A DNA stretch of 64,000 bases. It comes from Chroococcopsis sp964623815 (GTDB taxonomy: Bacteria; Cyanobacteriota; Cyanobacteriia; Cyanobacteriales; Microcystaceae). Positions 16,350 through 25,315 of the stretch are shown piece after piece. The DNA lies in NCBI GenBank assembly GCA_964623815.1, contig CAZUVR010000009.1, positions 39,514-103,513 of the forward strand, written 5' to 3'. Within the stretch, counting starts at the first letter, position 1; each line of letters starts with the position of its first letter. A program made the position numbers and the translations under genes. The notes under the pieces are model-generated. The model searched no databases. It was not told the origin of the DNA and saw nothing but the letters and a program-made list of their open reading frames with translations.

Positions 16350-16838
16350 CTAGCTCAGAGCATTGATAGCGTAATCAATGTAGGAGTTAGCTTCTACAGC
16401 GGGATCTCCAGATAGACCATGATTAGCTTTGATATACTTGAGAGCTTCTACGTACCAGCTAGGAGATAATTCAAAGGTACGGTTGATTTCGTCGATACCG
16501 GCAATGAGGTACTCATCCATAGGGCCAGTTCCACCAGCTACTAAGCAGTAAGTAACCATGCGGAGGTAGTAACCGATGTCACGAGCGCATTTATCTTTAC
16601 CGCGTTGGTCAGCAGCGTAGTTAGCCCCTTGCATTTGGGTGGTGTAGGGGAATTTGTTGTAAACTGCTTGAGCTGCACCTTGAATTAATTGAGAAGATTT
16701 TTCGGTTAAGGCTTTAGCAGCTTGTAAGCTAGCGCTAGCTTGACGGAAACGACCAAACGCTGTTTGGATTTCGGTGCTGCTTAAGAAACGTCCTTGAGAA
16801 TCAGCAGCGGCTACGGCTTCGGTTAAAGGTGTTTTCAT
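16350..16838 (-). CDS. cpcA: C-phycocyanin alpha subunit
   Basis: This 162-residue globin-like light-harvesting subunit binds one phycocyanobilin at Cys84 (GKDKCARDIGYYLRMVTYC). I place the start at MKTPLTEAVAAADSQGRFLS, the family start, rather than an in-frame codon six residues upstream; this ATG gives the canonical 162 residues. It assembles with CpcB into trimers and hexamers of the rods. It follows cpcB by 65 bases. Confidence 0.97.
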   Translation of the reverse strand: MKTPLTEAVAAADSQGRFLSSTEIQTAFGRFRQASASLQAAKALTEKSSQLIQGAAQAVYNKFPYTTQMQGANYAADQRGKDKCARDIGYYLRMVTYCLVAGGTGPMDEYLIAGIDEINRTFELSPSWYVEALKYIKANHGLSGDPAVEANSYIDYAINALS

Positions 16839-16903
16839 TGTTTTGGTATCTCCCAATTATCTTGCAATAAGTTTCCTACAATTCAAAATTTAAGTCGTTA
16901 GAC

Positions 16904-17422
16904 TTAGGCTACAGCAGCGGCAGCGCGATCGAAGTAGCTAGAGATTTCAGCTACGAGTTGGCTACAGTCACCTTGGGTGATGCCGTTGCGATCGTTAACG
17001 ATAGCGATTGCAGCTTCTTTCATTTTTTGTACGCCGGCAGCTACGGAAGCACCAGGAACGCCTAAAGCTACGTAGGTTTCACGAAGGCCGTTTAAGCAAC
17101 GATCTTCTAATACGCTAGCGTCGCCAGAGAAAGTAGCATAGGTTACATAGCGCAAGATGATTTCCATGTCGCGTAAGCAAGCAGCCATACGACGACTTGT
17201 GTAAGCATTTCCGCCGGGTTGGATTAATTGGGGCTGTTCAGCAAACAAGGAACGAGCCGCGTTAGCAACGATAGTGGAAGCGTTGCTGGTGATGCGGTTT
17301 ACCGAGTCCATACGTTTGTTGCTTTCAGCAACCATTGCGCTTAAAGCATCTAATTGAGAAGAGGATAAGAACTCTCCGCGTGCATCAGCTTGGGATACAA
17401 CCCTGGTGAATGCGTCAAACAT
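16904..17422 (-). CDS. cpcB: C-phycocyanin beta subunit
   Basis: This 172-residue canonical beta subunit carries bilin-binding Cys82 (MAACLRDMEIILRYVTYATF) and Cys153 (ITQGDCSQLV), with Asn72 of the usual methylated site present (PGGNAYTSRR). It is first in the rod operon. The ribosome site AGGAG lies seven bases before the ATG. It normally has the highest expression of the set. Confidence 0.97.
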   Translation of the reverse strand: MFDAFTRVVSQADARGEFLSSSQLDALSAMVAESNKRMDSVNRITSNASTIVANAARSLFAEQPQLIQPGGNAYTSRRMAACLRDMEIILRYVTYATFSGDASVLEDRCLNGLRETYVALGVPGASVAAGVQKMKEAAIAIVNDRNGITQGDCSQLVAEISSYFDRAAAAVA

Positions 17423-17930
17423 TGGTTAATCTCCTAATTGATAGGTGAGCTTGTTGGTTTATCTAATCGTTTTTTTCCCTTGTGAGGGATTTTACTGATG
17501 ATTCCGAGTTTTTTTCTAGGTATCTTTCAGTACTTCCTAGTTTACATTAAGTTTCCTGAAAAATAGTTTCGACTTTCTCATAAATCATCTAATAGGGCTA
17601 AACAGATTGTTGGGCGAACCTTTTTCTGTTTTCTCATCCCCTCAAGTTACTTTTATACAATGCTATCCGCCCTTTATTTGTTACAAATTATTAAGTTTAT
17701 TGATGTTTTTTTGTAACAATTCTTTTACAGTTCTTCAATCCCTGAACTGGCAAGGATCAAAGCGATTGTCACTGGAATGAAACCCTTTCCCCGTCTAGGT
17801 TACAGGGTATAAAGTCACTAAAAGCAAATAATTTAATAATTTTTTAATAATGTGGCTTAGAGCCAAATATTTCAATGGCTCGGAGTTTGTTACAATATTT
17901 TAAGTAAAAAATCACGTTCTTATTTAGTTC
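17423..17930. promoter_or_regulatory. cpc operon leader/promoter region, shared with divergent mtnA
   Basis: This 508-base gene-free region must hold the strong cpc promoter and a long leader (minus strand) plus the mtnA promoter (plus strand). A perfect 10-bp inverted repeat is present: TTGTTACAAA (17678-17687) and TTTGTAACAA (17710-17719). Near cpcB, TCCCT-TGTG-AGGGA (17476-17489) is a small hairpin in the cpc leader. Just before mtnA, TACAAT lies about 40 bases from the ATG and could be its -10 box. TTACA half-sites resemble those of RpaB boxes, but I see no full two-repeat site. Confidence 0.5.
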
Positions 17931-18983
17931 ATGACCTCGCTTTCTAATTCTATTTATCCTGTAGTTTGGGGTGATTGTAAAGTTCGCTTAATAGATCAAA
18001 CTCGCCTACCGAATGAGTACGCTTTTGTTGAAATCAGTAACGTGGAAGAGATGGCGGAAGCGATTAAATCGATGATCGTCAGGGGAGCGCCGGCAATTGG
18101 CGTGGCGGCGGCTTACGGTATGGTCTTAGGCGCGATGGCTTATATGGGTGACTCGAAACAGGAGCTATTGGAAAAATTAGCGGTAGTAGGCGAAACTTTA
18201 AGGCAAACCCGGCCGACGGCGGTAAATTTGTTCTGGGCGATCGATAAGATGCTCAAAACCGCTTACGGTAGCCAAGGAGATGTATCCGCACTACAAGGGG
18301 AATTATTAAGGGCGGCGCAGAAAATTCAAGAAGACGATTTGAATACCTGTAAAGCGATCGGGCAGTATGGTTTATCAGTACTACCGCAAGAACCGGAGAA
18401 ATTGACGATACTAACTCACTGTAACACCGGGTCATTAGCTACGGCGGGTTACGGCACCGCCCTAGGAGTAATTCGGGCCGCTTTCAGTGCCGGGAGATTA
18501 GCCGGAGTCTATGCCGATGAGACGCGCCCGAGATTACAGGGAGCCAAATTAACCGCCTGGGAGTGCGTACAGGAGGGTATACCCGTTACTGTCATCACCG
18601 ATAGTATGGCCGCCCATTGTATGCAGAAAAAATTGATCCACGCTGTAATCGTCGGGGCCGATAGAATTACGGCTAACGGAGATACCGCTAACAAAATAGG
18701 CACCTATTCTCTAGCGGTGGTTTCTAAAATGCACAAGATACCCTTCTTCGTCGCTGCTCCTCTATCTACCGTTGATTTCTCTCTTTCAACTGGGTTAGAA
18801 ATACCGATCGAGGAAAGAGATAGCGCGGAGATATATCAAGTGGGTGACACGAGAATCTGCGCGGAGGGAGCTAACTTTTATAACCCCGCTTTCGACGTAA
18901 CTCCAGCGGACTTGATCGCGGCTATCATTACAGAAAAAGGCGCGGTCAAGCCGGAAGAGTTAATCAGTTTAAAAACTTATTAA
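17931..18983 (+). CDS. mtnA: S-methyl-5-thioribose-1-phosphate isomerase
   Basis: This 350-residue eIF2B-like enzyme of the methionine salvage pathway converts methylthioribose-1-phosphate to the ribulose form. Family signatures include IRGAPAIG-like IVRGAPAIGVAAAYG, LTHCNTGSLATAGYGTALG (catalytic Cys) and VGADRITANGDTANKIGTY (catalytic Asp). Full length. It is divergent from the cpc operon; no other salvage gene lies nearby. Confidence 0.93.
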   Translation: MTSLSNSIYPVVWGDCKVRLIDQTRLPNEYAFVEISNVEEMAEAIKSMIVRGAPAIGVAAAYGMVLGAMAYMGDSKQELLEKLAVVGETLRQTRPTAVNLFWAIDKMLKTAYGSQGDVSALQGELLRAAQKIQEDDLNTCKAIGQYGLSVLPQEPEKLTILTHCNTGSLATAGYGTALGVIRAAFSAGRLAGVYADETRPRLQGAKLTAWECVQEGIPVTVITDSMAAHCMQKKLIHAVIVGADRITANGDTANKIGTYSLAVVSKMHKIPFFVAAPLSTVDFSLSTGLEIPIEERDSAEIYQVGDTRICAEGANFYNPAFDVTPADLIAAIITEKGAVKPEELISLKTY

Positions 18984-19066
18984 TCCGATTGAGAGGGAGG
19001 AAAGCCGAATCCGGGCCCCGGAGCTAAAAGGTAAACTGTATATAGAATGAATGTTTATTATTGACC

Positions 19067-20287
19067 GTGTTAAAAAACAAACAAATTTCTAGGACAGTAA
19101 GCGCGATCGTTTTATTAGGAATGTTAACATCTTGTAGTGGTAACGCCTCTTTAGAAAACAAGTTAGCTCCCGATAGTAGTTTAACGGGCGGGGCTAGTCC
19201 GACACCAAGCCCGGAAAATTCCACCGGACTAACCGCCATATTGCCGAATGTTTTTCCTACCAATATCCCCCAATATAACAACTCACAATTACTATCTGTA
19301 ACTCCGGGAATAACCGCTAGCCAGGGTCAAACCCGATGGCAATCTACAGATCCGAGTAACTTGATCGAAAGTTTTTACACGCAAGAATTACAGAGTAATA
19401 ATTGGGAAATAGTCACGCCTTTTAGCGAATCAAATACTAGTATAGTAGCGCGTCGAGATGGGTTAGAACTGACAATAACCATAGCGTCTACTTCACCGAA
19501 TACCGAATATACGATCGATTATCGTTCTCTAAGTGCCGATAACCCTTCGCCTTCCCCTACAATTAGCGTTAGCCCCTCACCAACCGCCACGATAACGGCT
19601 AATAATCCTCTTAATTTTACTGACCTAGGGACACTACCTGTAGAATCACAGAAACAGATAGAGAATCTTTCGGCTTTAGGAGTTTTATCAGGTAACGGAA
19701 ATTTATTTGAAGGTAATAAACCCGTTACCCGCCGCGATTTTGCCCGATGGTTAGTATTAGCTAATAATAGCTTGTTCGCTTCTACTCCTGGGAAACAGAT
19801 ACGTTTAGCGGATAAAAATGCTCAAGCCGCTTTTTCTGATATTCAATCCAGCGATCCGGATTATGTTTATATTCAAGGTTTAGCAGAAGCCGGTTTAATA
19901 CCTTCTCCTTTATCGGGGGATAGTAGTGCTTTATTGTTCCGTCCTAACGCCCCACTAACGAGGCAAGATTTAATTAGTTGGAAGGTGCCTTTAGATATGA
20001 GAAAAGCCCTACCGAATGCGAGTATCGATACTATTAAACAAACTTGGGGTTTTCAGGATGCGAGTAAAATCGATGCCAGGGCTTTAAGAGCTTTTTACGG
20101 CGATTTTCAAAACGGAGATTTAGCGAATATACGCCGGGTTTTCGGGTTTACTACCCTGTTTCAGCCGACGCGCCCAGTGACTAGGACACAAGCGGCGCTA
20201 GCCCTCTCCTATTTCGGCTATCAAGGAGATGGTATTAACGCGGCTGAGGCTTTACAGGCTTCTAGCAATGGTCAAGTTCAGCAGTAG
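19067..20287 (+). CDS. S-layer-homology (SLH) domain lipoprotein
   Basis: This 406-residue protein is counted from the GTG at 19067; a TTG two codons upstream is the alternative. It has a lipoprotein signal (basic NKQISRT, then VSAIVLLGMLTSC with the lipobox Cys). A low-complexity Pro/Ser/Thr linker (about residues 155-180) separates an N-terminal small domain from SLH repeats (about 190-395). The SLH marks are FTDLG, IENLSALGVLSGNGNLFEGNKPVTRRDFARWL, LAEAGLIPS and RPNAPLTRQDLI. SLH domains bind cell-wall polymers, so the protein probably links outer membrane and peptidoglycan. Exact role unknown. Confidence 0.82.
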   Translation: MLKNKQISRTVSAIVLLGMLTSCSGNASLENKLAPDSSLTGGASPTPSPENSTGLTAILPNVFPTNIPQYNNSQLLSVTPGITASQGQTRWQSTDPSNLIESFYTQELQSNNWEIVTPFSESNTSIVARRDGLELTITIASTSPNTEYTIDYRSLSADNPSPSPTISVSPSPTATITANNPLNFTDLGTLPVESQKQIENLSALGVLSGNGNLFEGNKPVTRRDFARWLVLANNSLFASTPGKQIRLADKNAQAAFSDIQSSDPDYVYIQGLAEAGLIPSPLSGDSSALLFRPNAPLTRQDLISWKVPLDMRKALPNASIDTIKQTWGFQDASKIDARALRAFYGDFQNGDLANIRRVFGFTTLFQPTRPVTRTQAALALSYFGYQGDGINAAEALQASSNGQVQQ

Positions 20288-20326
20288 GGTAAATTATGAA
20301 CCACAGAGGCACGGAGGAGATGTGTA

Positions 20327-21952
20327 TTATTCTCCTTCGGATAGATTAAAACCGACGGGTGCGATCGCACTCAATTGTAATTCAGGATGGTCTTCCTGTA
20401 TCTGGTGTAAATTCCATTGGTTTTTCAGGAGTAATACGGGACGCCCCCAATTATCTTTAACGGTTAGAGTATTAAAAATCCTGCCAGTTTTTTCCAGTGC
20501 TTCCCAACCACCCGTAACCCAACGGGCGAGGTTATAGGGCAGAGGCTCTAAAGTTGTTTCTACGCCGTATTCACTAAGTAAGCGAAACTGCACTACTTCA
20601 AATTGTAATTGTCCCACCGCTGCTAAAATAGGATCGCGTTTGAAGTCATCTACCGAGTACATAATCTGTACCGCTCCCTCTTCCCTTAATTCGCTGATTC
20701 CCTTTTGAAATTGCTTAAACTTCGAGGGGTTAGGGTTTTTCAGATAGGAGAATAATTCGGGAGAGAAACAGGGAATCCCTTCGTACTCCAATTTCTTACC
20801 CAGATAAATCGTGTCACCGATGGCGAAAACACCAGGGTTATTTAAGCCAATGACATCACCGGGATAAGCCGTCTCGATGACTTCCCTATCCTGAGCGAAT
20901 AACTTTTGTGGGCGGGAGAGACGAATAGTTTTACCAGAGCGGGCATGATTGACAGCCATATCCTTCTCAAATTTTCCAGTACAAACGCGCACGAAAGCCA
21001 CCCTATCCCGGTGTTTAGGGTCCATGTTAGCCTGTAGTTTGAAGACAAAGCCTGTAAATTCGGGGTAATCCGGTTCGAGGGGGCCGAGGGAAGAATTGCG
21101 CCCCACCGGTTTGAGTCCGTAATCTAAGAAAGCCTCTAAGAATAATTTGACACCGAAGTTAGTCATGGCGCTGCCGAAGAAAACCGGAGTCATTCGTCCG
21201 GCGTGTACCTCGTCTAAATCTAATTCGCCGCCTAACTCCGACAGAAGTTCTAAATCTTCTTTGAGTTGATAATACAGGTCTTTATCCAAGTATTCCTCAA
21301 TTTTGGGGTCGCCTAGCTCGATGACGGTTTCCTGAGCCTCCTGAGAGCCGTGAGCGCGACGTTCAAACAGGTGTATGGATTGATCGTAACGGTTATAGAC
21401 ACCCTTAAAGCGATCGCCACTACCGATAGGCCAGTTAACGGCGTAAGTTTGTAGCCCTAATTCTTTTTCGATTTCGTCCAATAATTCTAACGGTTCGCGC
21501 CCCGGTCTATCCATCTTATTGACGAAGGTGAAGATAGGTAGAGCGCGGAGTTTACAAACTTCAAATAGTTTCCGGGTTTGAGGTTCTAAACCTTTAGCCG
21601 CATCGATGAGCATGACAGCGTTATCGGCGGCGGCGAGGGTGCGGTAGGTATCTTCGCTGAAGTCTTGGTGCCCAGGCGTGTCGAGGAGATTGATTTGATA
21701 GTCTTGATAGTCGAATTGTAAGACAGTGGAGGTGATGGAGATACCGCGCTGTTTTTCCATTTCCATCCAGTCGGAGGTGGCTTTTCTTTGGTCGCGCCGG
21801 GCTTTCACCGCCCCCGCCTGGTGAATGGCACCCCCGTAGAGAAGCAGTTTTTCGGTGAGGGTGGTTTTACCCGCGTCGGGGTGCGAGATGATGGCGAAGT
21901 TACGTCGTCTCTCGATTTCTTGCTGTAATTCTTGTTCGATTTCTGTGGACAT
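20327..21952 (-). CDS. prfC: Peptide chain release factor 3
   Basis: This 541-residue translational GTPase recycles class I release factors from the ribosome after termination. The G-domain motifs are intact: SHPDAGKTTLTEKLL (G1), RGISITS (G2), DTPGHQDFSEDTYRTL (G3), NKMDRPGREP (G4). The RF3-specific C-terminal domain is present, with usual length. It is convergent with the SLH gene. The 40-base gap contains ACCACAGAGGCACGGAGG, a sequence recurring in many bacterial genomes as a degenerate short repeat. Confidence 0.96.
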   Translation of the reverse strand: MSTEIEQELQQEIERRRNFAIISHPDAGKTTLTEKLLLYGGAIHQAGAVKARRDQRKATSDWMEMEKQRGISITSTVLQFDYQDYQINLLDTPGHQDFSEDTYRTLAAADNAVMLIDAAKGLEPQTRKLFEVCKLRALPIFTFVNKMDRPGREPLELLDEIEKELGLQTYAVNWPIGSGDRFKGVYNRYDQSIHLFERRAHGSQEAQETVIELGDPKIEEYLDKDLYYQLKEDLELLSELGGELDLDEVHAGRMTPVFFGSAMTNFGVKLFLEAFLDYGLKPVGRNSSLGPLEPDYPEFTGFVFKLQANMDPKHRDRVAFVRVCTGKFEKDMAVNHARSGKTIRLSRPQKLFAQDREVIETAYPGDVIGLNNPGVFAIGDTIYLGKKLEYEGIPCFSPELFSYLKNPNPSKFKQFQKGISELREEGAVQIMYSVDDFKRDPILAAVGQLQFEVVQFRLLSEYGVETTLEPLPYNLARWVTGGWEALEKTGRIFNTLTVKDNWGRPVLLLKNQWNLHQIQEDHPELQLSAIAPVGFNLSEGE

Positions 21953-22019
21953 TGGCTCGATGTTCTACCCTACCTTGTTTTTCTATTGTAGTAGATGAAA
22001 GCTACCGATAAAGAAAACG

Positions 22020-22457
22020 CTACTTTAATAGTTCGATATAAGGTATGTTGAAATATTGTTGAGGAGCGCCCATCTCTAATAAAGCTTGCTCGATCCACTC
22101 TCTTTTCACTTTTACACTACTTAATAAATATTCTTCTACAATCGCTTCATGAGGAATATTAAGAAGTTTCAAAATAGCCGCTACAACTACTCCTGTTCTG
22201 TTTTTTCCAAATGCACAATGAATTAAAATCGGCTCTTGCAAATTTTCCTGTGTTAATACCTTTATAATCTCATTTAACCAACGGCACACAAACTTATTAG
22301 ATATTTGATATTTTTCATGATTGTTAGAAATTGGGAAATGAAAATAGCTATCATCAAAATTTCAGGGATCTATTACTTTTCTTAAATTAATAATCGTACC
22401 TGCATAAGCAATCTCTGCGTGAGACTTAACAAAATTTATTTGACCCCCCTGTATAGT
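22020..22457 (-). pseudogene. Broken tyrosine/dual-specificity phosphatase-like gene
   Basis: The downstream part (22020-22289, GTG start possible) encodes a cysteine-phosphatase core with the P-loop HCAFGKNRTG (C-x5-R). The same frame continues upstream with plausible phosphatase sequence (AYAGTIINLRKVIDP) but is cut by one in-frame TGA at 22362-22364. It then runs to TAA at 22458-22460 without any ATG. The gene therefore appears to have lost its N-terminus and gained a nonsense codon. A short translated remnant could still start at the GTG, but it would lack the first strands of the fold and probably activity. Confidence 0.7.
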
Positions 22458-22574
22458 TTACTTTTCGTTAATATTTCAGTCCTGACAATTAAGTTGATAC
22501 ATTCACCAACATCTCTAAAATTTACGCATCCGTCCGTATAATAGAGATTCATCACTTATCTTCAGCTAAAATCC

Positions 22575-22598
22575 AGTCGGGTTAAGGATAGCCCGACT
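22575..22598. terminator. Hairpin downstream of the PI-PLC-like gene
   Basis: AGTCGGG and CCCGACT form a 7-bp GC-rich stem around a ten-base loop, about 100 bases after the stop of the PI-PLC-like gene on the minus strand. The next minus-strand bases are GGATTTTAGC, so it could be that gene's terminator. The rest of 22461-22696 shows no gene. Confidence 0.45.
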
Positions 22599-22696
22599 TC
22601 TTAAGAAAACTGGCAGGATGCCGATTAAGTTCGATACCTAGCCCACCCCTATAAACAGAGAATCAAATCCTACTGATGCAAAAAATTTACTTGCTG

Positions 22697-24124
22697 TTAC
22701 CATAATGATAAATTATTAGCCTTTCGATAGGCTTTCAAAATATTTAAAGGAACCGCATTAATCAAAGTGGAAAAATTCGGAATGTCTGTTTCTACTTGAC
22801 CAAAGGTAGAATTGACCCGATTCCACCAATCAGTGGCAATGATATTAGATTTTAGTCCATTTAAACCGGCAAAGAAGCTAGAGAGTTCTTGTGGAATATT
22901 GGCGGGAAGTCCCGGCACCCCTCCTGTAGCAATATAATTATATTGCGCCATTAATGACCACAACCAGTTCTTGGGTTGACTGATATTGTCAATTTCCTGT
23001 TGCAGATAATTGGAAACATTTGACCAAGTAGTCATACTCGTACCACACCAATGTTGTTCAACAGAATTGTTCCAAAAAGGGGTATTTTCTTGTAACCAGC
23101 CTGACATATTATCGGGAAACTCTCTCGACCCTACCACGACTCGTCCAGAAGTTTTCCAAATTTCTTTTAATGGTTGAGAAATTCCTGATGGAGGAATTAA
23201 TTTATCACTTCCAATTGTTTTAATAATTAAATTGGCAACGTCTTGATAATCTTGAGTGTCCCAGTGTTCCTCAAAATCGTGAAAATCTAAAATTATAATT
23301 TCTTGAGAAGTAGATTGCAAAAAAGAATTTATTTGGTTTAAGACATTGACTAAGGTTAAGTCAAAGGTATGTCCACCATGACTAAGCTCAAAGCGATCAT
23401 CTCCCGAACCCTCACCAATAATTAATCTCAAATCTAAGGCTCTAGCTCCTTGCTGAAGTTGCTGTTCAATACTTAAATATTGAGTTTGAACCCAAGATTG
23501 GGTAATTCCGCTGGCGGCATAAGTTCCCGCATCATGATTACCTGGTATCGTTAATTCATTTAAACAGAGATTTTCCAAGCAAGGGGCGAATAGTTCCATC
23601 CAATTATTAGCCCAATGTTTTACGGAAGGTTTTAGCGCTGTCTTTTCTGTGTTTAAGATTCCATCTCCATAATTAGGCGTTGGATAAGGAGAGATTCGGG
23701 ATTGAGAATGGTTGGGAAAATAACCAATACCTAAAGAAACTACACCATCATGAATCCATCCTATAGATGAGTGATTATTAGTATCGGGAGTGGGAAAAAC
23801 AAAAAAGCCATCTGGAATATTTTGCCATTCAATACTAACTCCATACCCCGATTCTGATTCGAGACGTAAATTATCAACTCCAGTTTTTTTAGCATCAATC
23901 CAAAAATTAAAATCGTTCCAACCTTCTATAAGGTAATTGGCGTTGGATTTATCATCTATACTGTACTGACCCAATGTTTCTTTAAATTCAGCATAAAATT
24001 CCTGACAAGAATTTGGAGAGATTTGTGGAATGGGATTCCATTCCATCTGATAGGAGTAGTGATCTCCTAGAGTGAGTGTAAAGGGTGTAGCATTAACAAT
24101 TTGAATACGAAATCCTGCGCCCAT
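22697..24124 (-). CDS. PI-PLC X-domain-like phosphodiesterase with N-terminal beta domain
   Basis: This 475-residue protein starts at the ATG at 24124, which is eight bases after AAGGAG; the ATG two codons earlier is too close to that site. Residues about 1-150 look like a beta-sandwich (RIQIVNATPFTLTLGDHYSYQMEW) with a loose resemblance to aegerolysin-type membrane-binding proteins. Residues about 190-360 match the phosphatidylinositol-specific phospholipase C X domain: IPGNHDAGTY and ELSHGGHTF carry the two catalytic His, with GARALDLR and IIILDFHDF between and after. No classic signal peptide is visible. It may hydrolyse phosphoinositides or a related glycolipid; substrate and location are unknown. 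The 166 bases upstream hold no other gene. Confidence 0.78.
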   Translation of the reverse strand: MGAGFRIQIVNATPFTLTLGDHYSYQMEWNPIPQISPNSCQEFYAEFKETLGQYSIDDKSNANYLIEGWNDFNFWIDAKKTGVDNLRLESESGYGVSIEWQNIPDGFFVFPTPDTNNHSSIGWIHDGVVSLGIGYFPNHSQSRISPYPTPNYGDGILNTEKTALKPSVKHWANNWMELFAPCLENLCLNELTIPGNHDAGTYAASGITQSWVQTQYLSIEQQLQQGARALDLRLIIGEGSGDDRFELSHGGHTFDLTLVNVLNQINSFLQSTSQEIIILDFHDFEEHWDTQDYQDVANLIIKTIGSDKLIPPSGISQPLKEIWKTSGRVVVGSREFPDNMSGWLQENTPFWNNSVEQHWCGTSMTTWSNVSNYLQQEIDNISQPKNWLWSLMAQYNYIATGGVPGLPANIPQELSSFFAGLNGLKSNIIATDWWNRVNSTFGQVETDIPNFSTLINAVPLNILKAYRKANNLSLW

Positions 24125-24296
24125 GATCATTACTCCTTACATTTATTTGTTTTGTAACAGACTTAGAGTTCCCAAATTTGAATCTAAACCGAAGTCTAGA
24201 AATAAAATTTTTCTTAAGATCGCCTAAGCAGGTAATTTTATTTGGAAACTTACCCATTTAACCCAAGAGGCGCTCATTGAATTATGTAATCAAAAT

Positions 24297-25214
24297 TCAT
24301 CGCTGAGGCTGATCAAAGGGAATTCGATCGTTATTCGTGTTTTCGGCATCGATCCACTTTAATATAATCGGATTGACCGTCTCTGGGTCTTCATCCTGCG
24401 GACAATGACCACAACCGGGCAGGGGGATAAATTCATTTACCGTCTCGTATTCGCCCAACTTCCTCCCTAATTCTATAGGTTCCCAGGGGTCATCCGTACC
24501 CCAAAGTAAAATCGTAGGGCAGGTTAACCTCGGTAATAAATCTTCGGGTAGGGGGCCTTGAGAATAACCGGTAAACGCTAAAAATACTCCCGCAGCACCA
24601 GGAGAATAGGCGGGGGCTAGTAACATTTCCACTAACTCATCAGTGACGGCTTCCTGACGCTTATAGGCTTGTAATAGAATCTTGCGAATGTTATTAGGTT
24701 TGGCTAGGGAGTTAAAAAAGAAACCACCGATAAGCGGATTCTTCAGGATACTTTGAGCAAAACCCGCTCCCACGCTCCGATACCAGGGTATCTCACTCCG
24801 CTTGCGATCGTGCAGGAGACGTAAAGAACAATTAATCGCCGCCACACCCCGAACCAATTCGGGAAAATCTACGGCGGTTTGCATGATCACTATACAACCG
24901 ATCGAATTCCCCACCAGAAACGCTTTTTCGCCCACCACTTCCCGGCAGAAATCGGCTACCTGTTGCCCCCAGGTTTCAAAGGTATAACTGATGTCCGCGC
25001 CCTGTGCCGGTTTATCCGCCCCGCCGAAACCGATTAAATCCAGAGCGTAGCATCTGCAACTCTGTCCGATAACGGGGATATTCTTACGCCAGTGTCCCCA
25101 ACAAGCACCGAAACCGTGTACTAAAACCACTGCCGGGCCTCTTTCCCCCTGAGTTTGATAGGGTATGTTATAGCCTCGCCATTGCCAGATTTTCTCTTGA
25201 GTTTCGGTGAGCAT
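24297..25214 (-). CDS. Alpha/beta-fold hydrolase
   Basis: This 305-residue cytosolic hydrolase has the oxyanion motif VLVHGFGACWGHW, nucleophile elbow GNSIGC (Ser), acid in LLWGTDDPWEP (Asp) and catalytic His in LPGCGHCPQDEDPE. The cap domain (about 140-215) is rich in aromatic residues. The pattern resembles cyanobacterial and plant hydrolases near pheophytinase and haloalkane dehalogenase-type proteins. No substrate can be assigned. It ends 82 bases before the TSS side of nothing recognisable; the downstream gene is the first RTX giant, on the same strand. Confidence 0.85.
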   Translation of the reverse strand: MLTETQEKIWQWRGYNIPYQTQGERGPAVVLVHGFGACWGHWRKNIPVIGQSCRCYALDLIGFGGADKPAQGADISYTFETWGQQVADFCREVVGEKAFLVGNSIGCIVIMQTAVDFPELVRGVAAINCSLRLLHDRKRSEIPWYRSVGAGFAQSILKNPLIGGFFFNSLAKPNNIRKILLQAYKRQEAVTDELVEMLLAPAYSPGAAGVFLAFTGYSQGPLPEDLLPRLTCPTILLWGTDDPWEPIELGRKLGEYETVNEFIPLPGCGHCPQDEDPETVNPIILKWIDAENTNNDRIPFDQPQR

Positions 25215-25315
25215 ATAAAAGTAAATATATTCAGTTTATTTACCTTTTGTAACATATTTACCGGCGGGAGGATGAATTTTCCCCGCCGCCGGCGCGAGGG
25301 GGACGAGAGGGGATT

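Noticed and set aside
20288..20326. Mobile element suggested by ACCACAGAGGCACGGAGG
   Set aside because: Only one short degenerate copy is present, with no inverted ends or duplication.
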